From: an uncultured delta proteobacterium
GTDB taxonomy: Bacteria; Desulfobacterota; Syntrophia; Syntrophales; Smithellaceae
DNA length: 64,000 bases
Direction: 5' to 3'
NCBI GenBank assembly: GCA_903907985.1
Contig: CAIVQG010000056.1
Coordinates: 1 to 64,000, forward strand
Part shown: positions 36,546 through 45,479 of the stretch, in pieces
Layout: each line of letters starts with the position of its first letter
Numbering within the stretch: position 1 is the first letter of the stretch
Translations under genes and position numbers: made by a program
Notes under the pieces: generated by a model
The model's database searches: none
Told to the model about the DNA's origin: nothing
Seen by the model: only the letters and a program-made list of their open reading frames with translations

Positions 36546-37817
36546 TCATTTCTTGCCTAACCTGATCGCGCAGAGCTCGCCGCACATTGTACAGCCTTCA
36601 TCCTCGGCGCTTTTACTTTTCTCTAAAAGCGATTCTACTTTTTGGGGATCGATGGATAAATCCACCTGCCCCTGCCAATCAAAGTTTTTACGGCATTCGG
36701 ACATTTTTCTATCGCGTTCCCGTGCACCGGGTAGGCCTTTGGCGATATCGGCAATATGAGCGGCAATACGCGCAGCAATCACGCCTTCCCGGACATCATC
36801 AAGCGTCGGCAGGCGCAAGTGTTCCGCGGGAGTGACATAGCAAAGGAAATCGGCACCGGCTGCTCCGGCGATTGCCCCGCCGATGGCTGATGTAATATGG
36901 TCGTAACCAGGTGCAATATCAGTGGGCAGCGGCCCCAGAACATAAAACGGAGCGCCCTGGCATATTTTTTTCTGCAATCTGATATTCGCTTCAATATCTC
37001 TGATGGGAACATGGCCGGGGCCTTCAATCATTACCTGGACTCCTGCCGCCCTCGCCCGTGAGGCGAGTTCACCTAAAATAATCAATTCCTGCAATTGCCC
37101 GCGATCGGTGGCATCGGCATTAGCCCCAGGACGCAGCCCATCTCCGAGACTCAAAACCATATCATATTGCCGCGCGATTTCCACCAGACGGTCATATTGT
37201 TCGTATAAAGGGTTTTCCTGATCATTGCACGCCATCCAGTTGGCAGTCATGGCACCGCCCCGGCTGACTATACCCAAAACCCGGCCCTGCTTTTCTATTG
37301 CCGCCACACTCAGCCTTGTCACACCGCAGTGAACGGTAATGAAATCAACTCCATCACGCCCGTTTTCTTCAATCACGGCAAACATATCATCGGCAGTCAT
37401 CTCCGAAATGGCTTTCTTTTGGGCAATAATTTTACAGGCAGCCTGATAAATCGGCACTGTACCGATAGCTACTTTTGCCTTTTCCATAATTGCTTTTCTG
37501 ATCGCCGCCAGATCACCGCCCGTGGAAAGATCCATAACAGCATCGGCCCCTGCGTCGGTAGCAATTTTGAGCTTAGCTAATTCCACGCTCAAATCGATAT
37601 GATCTATTGACGTTCCAATATTGGCATTTACCTTTGTACGCAGGCCTTCACCAATAGCCAGAGGCTCAATACTAACGTGATTAACATTACGACAGAGGAC
37701 TATTGTTCCTTTTTCTATCCCCTGCCGGATAAACGCAGGCGTTACACATTCTGTCTTTGCACAAACTTTCATTTCTTCCGAGATCAGCCCTTTACGGGCC
37801 ATTTCCAATTGCGTCAT
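36546..37817 (-). CDS. thiC: phosphomethylpyrimidine synthase ThiC
   Basis: Radical-SAM-like enzyme that rearranges aminoimidazole ribotide into hydroxymethylpyrimidine phosphate, the pyrimidine half of thiamin. Typical blocks are NANIGTS, MDLSTGGDL, TVHCGVTR, VSRGGA, MIEGPGHVPI, GPLPTDIAPGYDHITSAIG, and the C-terminal cluster motif CTMCGELC (CX2CX4C). The 424 residues correspond to the short form without the N-terminal extension. The ATG at 37817 follows GGAGG. It lies in the riboswitch-controlled thiN-thiD-thiC operon. Confidence 0.97.
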   Translation of the reverse strand: MTQLEMARKGLISEEMKVCAKTECVTPAFIRQGIEKGTIVLCRNVNHVSIEPLAIGEGLRTKVNANIGTSIDHIDLSVELAKLKIATDAGADAVMDLSTGGDLAAIRKAIMEKAKVAIGTVPIYQAACKIIAQKKAISEMTADDMFAVIEENGRDGVDFITVHCGVTRLSVAAIEKQGRVLGIVSRGGAMTANWMACNDQENPLYEQYDRLVEIARQYDMVLSLGDGLRPGANADATDRGQLQELIILGELASRARAAGVQVMIEGPGHVPIRDIEANIRLQKKICQGAPFYVLGPLPTDIAPGYDHITSAIGGAIAGAAGADFLCYVTPAEHLRLPTLDDVREGVIAARIAAHIADIAKGLPGARERDRKMSECRKNFDWQGQVDLSIDPQKVESLLEKSKSAEDEGCTMCGELCAIRLGKK

Positions 37818-37895
37818 TTTTTCCTCCAAATACTTCGCCTTTATAAAGACGTTTAATTGTTTTCCGATCGTTGCACCACAAATTGTGCACTTTGT

Positions 37896-38702
37896 TTACT
37901 TTTTCAATTTTCCGGCCAGAGCATTGACTGAGCCATGCCCTGCCCCCAGGCTTACAGAATTTATTATGGCTGAAGTAACCATTTTTTTCGCCAGCTTTGC
38001 CGCAGTCGCAACATCTTTTCCCAAAGCAAGGTTTGCCGCCAGCGCTGAGGCATATGTGCAACCAGTACCATGGGACTCACGTAAGTCAATGCGCGGCGAC
38101 GAATATTCCTGATAAATTTCCCCGTTAAAAAGAATATCGACAACTTCTTTTTGTTTGCTGTTCTCCAGATGACCCCCTTTAATAAGAACATTTTGCACAC
38201 CAAGCTTACGAATAAGACACGCTGCTTTCTTCATTGCGCCAACAGACTTGATTTCTATCCCGGCTAATTTCTCCGCCTCCGGAATATTGGGAGTAATAAC
38301 CATGGCCAGAGGAAGCAGTTTTTTCACCAATGCCTGGCGCGCCTTAGCCAGCATGAGATTCCGTCCGCCTTTGGCCAGCATTACCGGATCGACAACTAAT
38401 TTTTCGATATGATATTCCCTGATCTTCCCGGCAACGGCGTTGACAATACCCGCCGTCAACAACATACCGGTTTTTACTGCATCCGCCCCAATATCATTCA
38501 ATACTGCGTCCATTTGTCTTCCGACAAATTCCGGAGTAATCTCCAATATATCCTGTACGCCGAAAGTATTTTGTGCTGTAACCGCCGTAATTACACTCAA
38601 ACCGTAGCATCCGCAGGCGCTCACTGCCTTCAAATCAGCCTGAATACCAGCTCCGCAGCTGGAATCCGATCCGCCAATACACAATACCTTAACAGGTTTC
38701 AT
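37896..38702 (-). CDS. thiD: hydroxymethylpyrimidine/phosphomethylpyrimidine kinase ThiD
   Basis: Phosphorylates HMP twice to HMP-PP for ThiE. Ribokinase-like, with VLCIGGSDSSCGAGIQADLKA at the start, TAVTAQNT, and the C-terminal anion hole DLRESHGTGCTYASALAA. Length 268. I use the ATG at 38702 (GGAGG ten bases upstream, two bases after the thiN stop), not the longer open frame. The tight spacing shows cotranscription with thiN. Confidence 0.96.
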   Translation of the reverse strand: MKPVKVLCIGGSDSSCGAGIQADLKAVSACGCYGLSVITAVTAQNTFGVQDILEITPEFVGRQMDAVLNDIGADAVKTGMLLTAGIVNAVAGKIREYHIEKLVVDPVMLAKGGRNLMLAKARQALVKKLLPLAMVITPNIPEAEKLAGIEIKSVGAMKKAACLIRKLGVQNVLIKGGHLENSKQKEVVDILFNGEIYQEYSSPRIDLRESHGTGCTYASALAANLALGKDVATAAKLAKKMVTSAIINSVSLGAGHGSVNALAGKLKK

Positions 38703-38704
38703 AA

Positions 38705-39376
38705 TTAAACGGCCTCCGGAAAATAATCTTTTAACCAGTACCGAATAACCAGAAGACTGCCGGAACAAATATTAATTGTCGCCTGAGAACTGACAATGAT
38801 ATTGCTGATACCGCGTGGATTAATCATTTCCATGGATTCGTTATCCAAAGCATATTTAAAACCATGCAGCAATACACCTTCTGCTGGGGAACTTAAGGCA
38901 AACAGAGATACTGTCTGTCCCACTGCCTGCATAAAAGATATTTCTTTTTCAACGACATAAGTTTCACAGTATTCATCAATTAAACTGGTTTTTATTCCTG
39001 CTTTTTGGGCAATTTTAAGCAAAAACAAATTGGCCAGAGCATGATCAATCCTGCCACCCAGGGCGCCCCATATTTCAACTGCCTCCGCCTTTAATCCCAG
39101 AGCATATTCCAGGGCCAGTTGAGTATCGGTAGCATCTTTGTCCGGGGGGTATTTTATTACTTTCACTCCGCCAGCCGCATAATCATCCAACCTGCCTGCA
39201 TTCGCCGAATCCATATCACCCATAATAACATCAGGCTGAATATTCAACTTCGCTAAATGACGAATGCCGCCATCACAGCAAATCGTCAGAAAGCTGTCCA
39301 TTGCAGCCAGTCGCTTCTGATAAAAACCGGGATCACCCAGTCGTCCATTACTTATTATGATTATTTTTTTAGTCAT
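38705..39376 (-). CDS. thiN: thiamine pyrophosphokinase
   Basis: Converts free thiamin to TPP with ATP. It has the family core TICCDGGIRHLAKLNIQPDVIMGDMDS, YPPDKDATDTQLAL and GALGGRIDHALANLFLL. At 223 residues it has the usual length. No clear ribosome site is visible before the ATG at 39376. First gene after the TPP riboswitch and terminator. Because this enzyme uses thiamin and not thiamin phosphate, the product of ThiE must be dephosphorylated first (see the HAD gene at 43111). Confidence 0.94.
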   Translation of the reverse strand: MTKKIIIISNGRLGDPGFYQKRLAAMDSFLTICCDGGIRHLAKLNIQPDVIMGDMDSANAGRLDDYAAGGVKVIKYPPDKDATDTQLALEYALGLKAEAVEIWGALGGRIDHALANLFLLKIAQKAGIKTSLIDEYCETYVVEKEISFMQAVGQTVSLFALSSPAEGVLLHGFKYALDNESMEMINPRGISNIIVSSQATINICSGSLLVIRYWLKDYFPEAV

Positions 39377-39496
39377 AATTATTTATTTACTATCGCGCAA
39401 TTTTATCATTACCGGACTTGACGTGTGCCCTCTTGTGACATTCAGGTTATCAGGGTATCCGGCAATCACGTGCCTGTTTTTTCCCTCTCACCCAAT

Positions 39497-39537
39497 AAAA
39501 AAAGCCACTCCCTTTCTGACCATTAAGGATATGGCTT
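39497..39537 (-). terminator. intrinsic terminator between TPP riboswitch and thiN
   Basis: On the minus strand AAGCCA...TGGCTT encloses an inner CCTT/AAGG pairing and is followed by seven T (39503-39497). It lies 23 bases after the riboswitch, so it is the likely expression platform that stops transcription when TPP is bound. Confidence 0.85.
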
Positions 39538-39559
39538 AAATCATTTTCGCAATTGCCAA

Positions 39560-39627
39560 TCCCTACGCCAGCATTACCCGGGTCAGGTTCAAAGGGTATA
39601 ATCTCAGCCGTATCCGGCACCCCTGTT
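39560..39627 (-). promoter_or_regulatory. TPP (THI-box) riboswitch of the thiN-thiD-thiC operon
   Basis: Read on the minus strand it has the conserved blocks GGGGTGCCGG, CTGAGA (39607-39602), ACCCTTTGAACCTGA and the pyrophosphate-arm end GGTAATGCTGGCGTAGGGA. These are the strictly conserved TPP-aptamer elements. Position and order ahead of thiN-thiD-thiC confirm the role: feedback shut-off of pyrimidine synthesis by TPP. Confidence 0.96.
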
Positions 39628-39801
39628 TGATATGTTTATTACAATACTGCCAAAAAAGCAATTTGTTTAATTCTAAGGTTATTTTTCCAGCAGCGCTTTT
39701 TCAAGGCGTTGCCGAGTTTCTATTTGACTTGTGACCTACATTTTCTTAGTCTGTTTGCGTAGGAATAGTGATAAGGGAATTATCTGCCGGAGCAGACCAG
39801 A

Positions 39802-40479
39802 ATGGGCGCGCAAAAATATACAGTTTTAATTGCAAAGCAGCCACCGGACATAAATAGTTTATGGGACGGTGCGGCATGGGAAAACATACCGGAGCTGGAA
39901 GTTTCTCATTACCGGAACGAGGGCAGTGCGCATCGTCCGGGTACTCAGTGCAAATTGCTTTATGACCAAGACCGAATCTACGGAATCTTCCGCGTAGAAG
40001 ACAAGCATGTACGCTGCGTCCATACCGGATTCCAGTCAGAAGTATATAAAGACAGTTGCGTGGAATTTTTTGTGCAGCCCAGAGCCACAGGCGGTTATTT
40101 TAATTTTGAATTTAATTGCGGCGGAGCGCTGCTCGCCTCATACATTACCGACCCGACTCGCATAGCCGGTAAGGTCCGAGAATTTATTCCGCTGACGCCG
40201 GAAGACGATCTGCAGATAAAGCGTTATTCCAATTTGCCCCCGATAGTTGAACCGGAGATTACCCGGCAGATTACCTGGTTTCTGGGATTTTCCATCCCTT
40301 TTGCCGTAATGGAAAAACATATTGGAGCATTGGTTGAAGCGGACAGAAAAGAATGGCGAGCTAATTTTTACAAATGCGGCAACGAGACGTCCCAACCGCA
40401 TTGGGCTTCCTGGTCCCCGCTTAGCGAATTAAATTTTCATCTGCCGGCTGATTTCGGCAAGATTCAGTTTATGCCATGA
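39802..40479 (+). CDS. carbohydrate-binding family 9-like protein
   Basis: 225 residues, no signal peptide. It has the pattern of the CBM9-like proteins found in many bacteria: NSLWDGAAWENIPEL, KLLYDQDRIYGIFRVEDKHVR, DSCVEFFVQP, YFNFEFNCGGALL and a C-terminal ANFYKCGNETSQPHWASW. Related CBM9 domains bind reducing ends of sugars, but stand-alone members like this are uncharacterised. A TTGACT-N17-TAGTCT box (39724-39752) may be its promoter; GGAG precedes the ATG. Confidence 0.82.
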   Translation: MGAQKYTVLIAKQPPDINSLWDGAAWENIPELEVSHYRNEGSAHRPGTQCKLLYDQDRIYGIFRVEDKHVRCVHTGFQSEVYKDSCVEFFVQPRATGGYFNFEFNCGGALLASYITDPTRIAGKVREFIPLTPEDDLQIKRYSNLPPIVEPEITRQITWFLGFSIPFAVMEKHIGALVEADRKEWRANFYKCGNETSQPHWASWSPLSELNFHLPADFGKIQFMP

Positions 40480-40510
40480 TAATTAGCCGGACCGCCTCGG
40501 TATCTTCTCT

Positions 40511-40584
40511 GATTTGTCCTGACCTATATTTGACTTGACAGACAGTGTCAAATTAAGCCTTGTCTTGATAATCATAACATCTAC
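40511..40584 (-). repeat. dispersed 74-bp repeat, copy B
   Basis: Reverse complement of copy A at 10721-10794 with 11 mismatches in 74. It contains an inner inverted repeat TTGACA-GACAG-TGTCAA. It lies between the CBM9-like gene and the terminator of the pentapeptide gene, with no coding role visible. Confidence 0.75.
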
Positions 40585-40624
40585 TCCTGTTCAGTGCCGC
40601 ATTTTCTGGAAAACAATTATTACC

Positions 40625-40658
40625 GAAAGAAAGGGAGACCTTTTGTAACCGGTCTCCC
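40625..40658 (-). terminator. intrinsic terminator of the pentapeptide-repeat gene
   Basis: Minus strand GGGAGACC-GGTTACAAAA-GGTCTCCC, a perfect 8-bp stem, followed by TTTCTTT. It begins 12 bases after the stop codon. Confidence 0.88.
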
Positions 40659-40669
40659 TCAAGATATTG

Positions 40670-41041
40670 CTATTTCTTGCACTCTCCGATGGAACCTTCT
40701 TTACACCTTGACCCGTCCGTCCAAGTTGCCATACTCAGGTCTGCCCCACACAGTTTTGCCTCTTTCAGGTTTGCCATGTACAGGTCTGCCCCACACAGTT
40801 TTGCCCCGCTCAGGTCTGCCTTGCTTAGATTTGCCTTGAACAGTCTTGTCCCAGCCAGGTTTGCCATGCTCAGATTTGCCCCGCTCAGGTTCGCATTGTC
40901 CAGATTGCATTTCGGGCATGAATTTGTTGTTCTTAACTTCTTCAAGTCAGCTTCGCTATACGCATATAACCCGCTTACCGACAGCATACCTATCATAAGA
41001 ATCGCTATTGCTGAAAGAAAGACTCTGTTCCCTGTCTGCAT
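40670..41041 (-). CDS. exported small pentapeptide-repeat protein
   Basis: 123 residues. A signal peptide (MQTGNRVFLSAIAILMIGMLSVSGLYA) precedes a short region with CPKC, then about 12 pentapeptide repeats A(D/N)LxX (NLSGA, NLSMA, DLSGA, DLYMA), forming a right-handed quadrilateral helix. A C-terminal RCKEGSIGECKK follows. Four or more cysteines suggest disulfides in the periplasm. Similar exported pentapeptide proteins are common but without known function. Strong own promoter and terminator make it a separate unit; AGGAT/GGAGG lies before the ATG. Confidence 0.82.
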   Translation of the reverse strand: MQTGNRVFLSAIAILMIGMLSVSGLYAYSEADLKKLRTTNSCPKCNLDNANLSGANLSMANLAGTRLFKANLSKADLSGAKLCGADLYMANLKEAKLCGADLSMATWTDGSRCKEGSIGECKK

Positions 41042-41067
41042 AATCCTGCCTCCACTTTGTTTGGCGA

Positions 41068-41096
41068 AGTATAAAAAACGCCGTTTTGGCTGTCAA
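41068..41096 (-). promoter_or_regulatory. strong sigma70 promoter with palindrome in the spacer
   Basis: Minus strand TTGACA (41096-41091), 17-base spacer, TATACT (41073-41068). The ATG lies about 27 bases after the -10 box. The spacer holds the perfect palindrome AAAACG-G-CGTTTT (41087-41075), which could be a repressor site. Confidence 0.72.
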
Positions 41097-41246
41097 GACA
41101 ATCTTGGCTACATCAGATACTGCTTATCACTTCAAATCAGCAACTTTTCCCAATTCGGAAGGTGTGTGAATTACAGGAAGCCATTCTCATTGGTAGTGTT
41201 TCCACTTGCGGTCAAGTAAAGTCCGTTTCATGGCATCGATTTTAAA

Positions 41247-41717
41247 TCAAATGAGATCAATTTTTATTTTGAAAACTGCTTTTTTAATCAATTCCGGTTT
41301 TTCCCCTGTCATAATTCGGGGCATATGAGCATCTTCCGGCCAGAGAGCGGCAAATATTCCCAGATACATATTAATTCGGGCCGAGGGCGGTTCTTTTCTT
41401 TCGTAGTATATGGCATCCTCACTTTCACTATAAGAGCTTTTTGCTGAAAGCACGGATGTCGGATACCAGTCAATCCTTTCACTTCCGGCAATGGTCGTGT
41501 GAATGTCGATATATTTTCTATGCGATTCCAATTCAGCACACGAATCTGCCGGGGTAAAAGTTTCATAACTGAAAACTTTGAGAATAATATCATCATTTTG
41601 AATTTTCTTTTCCATATCCGGCGTATGTTCATTCAATAATTTGATCTCCGCAAAAACTGCTTCCCAAACAGGATTTTTCAAATATATTTTCCAATTACTT
41701 ATATTATCAACAATCAT
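41247..41717 (-). CDS. YhcH/YjgK/YiaL family protein
   Basis: Cupin-like DUF386 protein, 156 residues. The family includes EbgC and YhcH/NanQ, linked to sugar isomerisation or anomer handling. Visible conserved features are ESHRKYIDIHTTIAGSERIDW with the metal-site His residues, and GIFAALWPEDAHMPRI. The ATG at 41717 follows GGGAGAG. Stands alone, so the sugar is unknown. The 234-base spacer to the next gene shows nothing clear. Confidence 0.85.
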   Translation of the reverse strand: MIVDNISNWKIYLKNPVWEAVFAEIKLLNEHTPDMEKKIQNDDIILKVFSYETFTPADSCAELESHRKYIDIHTTIAGSERIDWYPTSVLSAKSSYSESEDAIYYERKEPPSARINMYLGIFAALWPEDAHMPRIMTGEKPELIKKAVFKIKIDLI

Positions 41718-41953
41718 AGCTAGCTCTCCCGGCAGATAGATGAATCTGATTTACCACAAGCCTGATTATATTTCTCGCATTATTTATTTCATCACCAGCC
41801 TGGCCTGAAGAATAAAGTATGTTTGTTGATATTGAATATATGAAGAAACTCTGATAATTGAATATCGACTTTGCGTCTGTGCAAGGAAATTGACCCGGCA
41901 CTATATGAAACATTATTAATGGAAGAAGCACTCCCTTTTTCCCGGTGGAACTT

Positions 41954-43135
41954 ATGAAGAGACAATTTTCGGCAATCTTGATTTTAGCCCTTTGCGCAAT
42001 GTTTTTAATTTCTTTTAATGTTGCGACAACCGCATTTGCCCAACCGCAGCCCAACCAATTCCAATCTTATCTTAAGTTGGGCATTAAAAAAGCTTTTAAT
42101 CTGGAATTTTCTAGTGCCAATACTTATTTACAAAAAGCTGTAGAGTTGGACCCCGAAAACCCAACCGGATATGCATTCTGGGCCATGATTAATTTATTTG
42201 CTTATGAAATGAGTTTTGATGAAAATATCCGCAAGTATAATCAAGATTCCATGCTCCGCTATGTTGACGAAGCTCTTACCAGGGGAGAAAAAAGAATTGG
42301 AAAAAATCCCAAAGACAGCAATGTTTATCTGGCTATGGCTATGGCGAAAATCGCCAGATTTAACTTTGCAAGCCATAACAAACAATATGTCAGCATGGCA
42401 CGTGATGCCTCTAATATCTGGGAGTATCTGGAAAAAGCCAAAGAGATTAACCCGCATAATTACGACCTCTATTTTCTCATGGGTTCATTTCGTTACCATA
42501 TTGATCATCTCCCCGGCCTGACCCGTTTCCTGTCTTCGCTGATAGTCACTTCCGGAGACAGGCTCAAAGGGCTGCAGGAATTGGAATTGGCGGCACAAAA
42601 AGGTGATCTCCTCAAACAACTGGCAATGTCGGAACTCTCTTCTGATTATTTGAATTTTGAGAAGCAGCCGGCAAGAGCTTTACCGATTATTATGGAATTA
42701 AAGGAACTATTTCCCAATAATTATAATTTTTCTTTTGCTCTGGCTAACACTTTTTCCGATCTCCATCGCTTTGAAGATGCTTTTAATATCGCCCGGGAGA
42801 TTGAAAAAAATATCCGGACAGGACTTCCTCCCTTTGCCCCTCAACTCCAACCGCGTCATGATCAGTTAATGGGAAGAATTTTTTTCACGCAGGGCAATTA
42901 CGCCAAAGCTGACGAATATTTCCAGAAGGCTATTAAAGATACAAATCCTTATAATGCCCGGGTGCGAGCTTGGGCATATCTCCGGCTGGGAATGATCAAC
43001 GATATCCGCAAAGAAAGGAAAAAAGCCCAAGAGTATTATTCCAAAGCTCTGGATGTTAAGAATGGAGAAGGAACTGCTCAGATCGAGGCCAAGAAATATC
43101 TGGAAACTCCCTATCTGCCCCCGCAAAAAAGTTGA
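41954..43135 (+). CDS. exported TPR protein
   Basis: 393 residues beginning with a signal peptide (MKRQFSAILILALCAMFLISFNVATTAFA). The rest is built of TPR-like helix pairs (LKLGIKKAFNLEFSSANTYLQKAVELDPENPTGYAF at the start; GRIFFTQGNYAKADEYFQKAIKDTNPYNA near the end). Probably a periplasmic scaffold; partner unknown. The ATG at 41954 is preceded by GGTGG; an in-frame GTG at 41945 is also possible. The last 25 bases overlap the convergent HAD gene. Confidence 0.72.
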   Translation: MKRQFSAILILALCAMFLISFNVATTAFAQPQPNQFQSYLKLGIKKAFNLEFSSANTYLQKAVELDPENPTGYAFWAMINLFAYEMSFDENIRKYNQDSMLRYVDEALTRGEKRIGKNPKDSNVYLAMAMAKIARFNFASHNKQYVSMARDASNIWEYLEKAKEINPHNYDLYFLMGSFRYHIDHLPGLTRFLSSLIVTSGDRLKGLQELELAAQKGDLLKQLAMSELSSDYLNFEKQPARALPIIMELKELFPNNYNFSFALANTFSDLHRFEDAFNIAREIEKNIRTGLPPFAPQLQPRHDQLMGRIFFTQGNYAKADEYFQKAIKDTNPYNARVRAWAYLRLGMINDIRKERKKAQEYYSKALDVKNGEGTAQIEAKKYLETPYLPPQKS

Positions 43136-43911
43136 TCAATTATTGCCGATGTGTCGGCAATGGACCCGCTTATATTTTCATCATTGACGGCAAAAGAAAT
43201 GCTTTCAACATCAGACGCAAAGACTGTCCGCAATAGCTGAACCGTCATCTTCCTGCGCTCACTGACCTTTACCGGATTGCCGTAGGCATCACCTTCTTGT
43301 TCGTTTTGCCCAAAATCATCCACGAGCAAGACACGGCTATAATTTTGCCACAAGACATTCTGCACAGTCTGCCAGAATTGTTGTTGGTCTTTATGCATGC
43401 CCAAATCAGCAGAATTGGCCACAGCAAAATTTCTTTTAACATCAGCGCTAAGTGGTATTGCCGGGATATTCCATTGGCCAAGATTTTTAATTATTGCTTC
43501 TGTTGCTTCGGCATAATGGTCGGTGGCGATAACCACATCTACGGATTTATCCGACCAAAGTTGTTGCAGGATCAATCGCCAATTTTCATCAATTCCGGAA
43601 TGATCAAAATAGGCTTCAACAAAATTTCCTGCTGCCCGGGAGATTTCTCTCTGGTTCACAATGGCCTTTTCCGGAAACAATTCTGCAATGCGTTCCTGCA
43701 TTACTCTTTTGTATCCCCGCCTGGTAGTACTGCCTTCCAACCAGGTTGCATTAACTATCTCCCAGAATAAAGATGCGCTATCCACGCCCAGCTTAAACAA
43801 GCCGCTGATTTGCAAATGCTGCATCAAGCTGTCCGGACGGGAAAATGCGGCGGCAGCAAGACTGAGAGTTCCGGAATAATCAAAAATGATTAGTTTATCG
43901 GGCAATGCCAT
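43111..43911 (-). CDS. HAD-superfamily hydrolase in the thiamin operon, candidate thiamin-phosphate phosphatase
   Basis: 266 residues with HAD motif I IFDYSGTLS (nucleophile Asp kept, the usual second Asp replaced by Ser), motif II VVIATDHY, and motif IV VLLVDDFGQNEQEGDAYGNP. The start ATG overlaps the thiE stop as TAATG, so it is cotranslated with thiE under the TPP riboswitch. ThiN elsewhere in the window needs free thiamin while ThiE makes thiamin phosphate, so a phosphatase is required unless thiL exists elsewhere. This role is inference. The D-x-S motif is unusual for a plain phosphatase and leaves the chemistry uncertain. Confidence 0.75.
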   Translation of the reverse strand: MALPDKLIIFDYSGTLSLAAAAFSRPDSLMQHLQISGLFKLGVDSASLFWEIVNATWLEGSTTRRGYKRVMQERIAELFPEKAIVNQREISRAAGNFVEAYFDHSGIDENWRLILQQLWSDKSVDVVIATDHYAEATEAIIKNLGQWNIPAIPLSADVKRNFAVANSADLGMHKDQQQFWQTVQNVLWQNYSRVLLVDDFGQNEQEGDAYGNPVKVSERRKMTVQLLRTVFASDVESISFAVNDENISGSIADTSAIIDQLFCGGR

Positions 43912-44540
43912 TACCTCGTGAGTAAAGCCGTCTTAATTATGCAGCCGAGTTTATGCGCGGCTGCTTCCGGATCAGGCGCGGCACAGATGGCCGAAACTAC
44001 CGCAACACAATCGGCGCCAGCCGCAATGGTTTCGCGGATATTGGATTCATTGAGACCACCGATAGCAACCAGAGGATGACGGCTGAATGCTTTTATTTTA
44101 GCCAACCCGGCAAGTCCCCAGGCGTCCTTGGTATCGGTTTTGGTCGGTGTTTCAAAGACAGGGCTGACACCGATATAATTCACATCCAGTTTTTGGCTCT
44201 CTTCGACATCAGCCCATGTTTCCACAGATAAGCCGATGATAGCTTTTGGTCCCAGAAGCTGCCGGGCAATTGCATAGGGCATGTCATCCTGACCAATGTG
44301 TACTCCATCGGCACCGCAGGCCAGGGCGACGTCAAGACGATCATTGATAATCAAAGGAATTCTGTATGGTTCTAAAGACTTCTTTATTCTTTGCGCCTCA
44401 CTCACAAACAAGCGCGTGGAAATGTCTTTTTCCCGCAATTGAACACAGGATACGCCGCCCTTTACTGCCTGCAGAACAACGTCTTCCATGGACTTTTGTC
44501 CGCACAAACCGCGGTCAGTTACCAGATATAATCCTTGCAT
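43911..44540 (-). CDS. thiE: thiamine-phosphate synthase ThiE
   Basis: Joins HMP-PP with thiazole phosphate to give thiamin phosphate. TIM-barrel enzyme with GLYLVTDRGLC, VQLREKDISTR, LIINDRLDVAL, ADGVHIGQDDMP, IGLSVETWADV, VSPVFETPTKTD and VAIGGLNESN, all family hallmarks. Length 209. The ATG at 44540 is preferred over a GTG at 44543 that overlaps the thiM stop; GAGGAA lies just ahead. Middle gene of thiM-thiE-HAD. Confidence 0.96.
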   Translation of the reverse strand: MQGLYLVTDRGLCGQKSMEDVVLQAVKGGVSCVQLREKDISTRLFVSEAQRIKKSLEPYRIPLIINDRLDVALACGADGVHIGQDDMPYAIARQLLGPKAIIGLSVETWADVEESQKLDVNYIGVSPVFETPTKTDTKDAWGLAGLAKIKAFSRHPLVAIGGLNESNIRETIAAGADCVAVVSAICAAPDPEAAAHKLGCIIKTALLTR

Positions 44541-44542
44541 CA

Positions 44543-45346
44543 CTATTCCTCAATCTTCAGGCGCGAAGTTATCTCAGCTTCGGATAACCGATAAAGATGA
44601 TCCAGAAAATGCATTTGCATACTCCCGGGCCCCACGGCTTTTTCGGCAGCTATTTCTCCGGCAATCCCCATAACAGCCATGGCCTTGACCGTCGCGGCAA
44701 CATAATCTTTTTCCACTGCGGCAAAGGCGCCACAAAGAGCGGAGGCCGTACAACCAAGTCCGGTGACTCTGGTCATCAGAGGGTGGCCATTGTTGACCTT
44801 GACAATTTGTTTACCTTCTATAATGTAATCCGTCGCCCCGCTGACACAAACCACACAATTGTATGTTTCACTTAATTTTTGCGCTATGGTAATAGCATCA
44901 TCCGATAAGGCAGCACTGTCCACACCTTTCGTCTTTGTTTTGTCATCATACAGCGCCATGATCTCCGAGGCATTACCGCGGATAATCGCCGGCGAATCAG
45001 TGGCAATCAATTCCCGTGCTGTTTGAGTGCGGTAACTTGTCGCCCCGACACCAACAGGATCAAGGATGACCGGAATACCATTTTTCCGAGCCTGCGCCGC
45101 CGCCTTCAACATGGAATAAATCCACCGTTCACTCAACGTCCCGATATTGATAACCAGAGAGGAAGCAATGTTCACCATTTCTTCTACTTCTTCTGGGGCA
45201 TGCGCCATGACCGGCGACGCGCCAATCGCCAGTAGCGCATTGGCCGTATTATTCATTACCACATAATTGGTAATGTTATGAACAACCGGCGCTTGATGCC
45301 GGATCACTTCAATTGATTTGTAAATTTCCACTGCGTTGATTTTCAT
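44543..45346 (-). CDS. thiM: hydroxyethylthiazole kinase ThiM
   Basis: Salvages hydroxyethylthiazole by phosphorylation, feeding ThiE. Ribokinase-like, with VHNITNYVVMNNTANALLAIGASPVMAHA at the start, ILDPVGVGATSYRT, IIRGNASEIMAL, and MTRVTGLGCTASALCGAFAAV. 267 residues. GAGGAG lies upstream of the ATG. First gene after the second TPP riboswitch; ends with TAG against thiE. Confidence 0.96.
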   Translation of the reverse strand: MKINAVEIYKSIEVIRHQAPVVHNITNYVVMNNTANALLAIGASPVMAHAPEEVEEMVNIASSLVINIGTLSERWIYSMLKAAAQARKNGIPVILDPVGVGATSYRTQTARELIATDSPAIIRGNASEIMALYDDKTKTKGVDSAALSDDAITIAQKLSETYNCVVCVSGATDYIIEGKQIVKVNNGHPLMTRVTGLGCTASALCGAFAAVEKDYVAATVKAMAVMGIAGEIAAEKAVGPGSMQMHFLDHLYRLSEAEITSRLKIEE

Positions 45347-45413
45347 AATTATCTGCTCTCCTCAAATTTTATTTTACGTAATTAAGGGGCAACAATCAAT
45401 CACTATTCCCTAG

Positions 45414-45457
45414 CAAACAAAACCCTTCCTGCCTGTTTAAAGAGGCCGAAAGGGTTT
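45414..45457 (-). terminator. intrinsic terminator between second TPP riboswitch and thiM
   Basis: Minus strand AAACCCTT (45457-45450) pairs with AAGGGTTT, with an inner CCT/AGG pairing, followed by TTTTGTTT. Likely expression platform of the riboswitch. Confidence 0.85.
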
Positions 45458-45479
45458 AATAATGCCTTGCTCTTTCTCC

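Noticed and set aside
40701-40919. Regular short repeats that look CRISPR-like
   Set aside because: The repeats are the degenerate 15-bp units of a pentapeptide-repeat protein, with no spacers and no cas genes.
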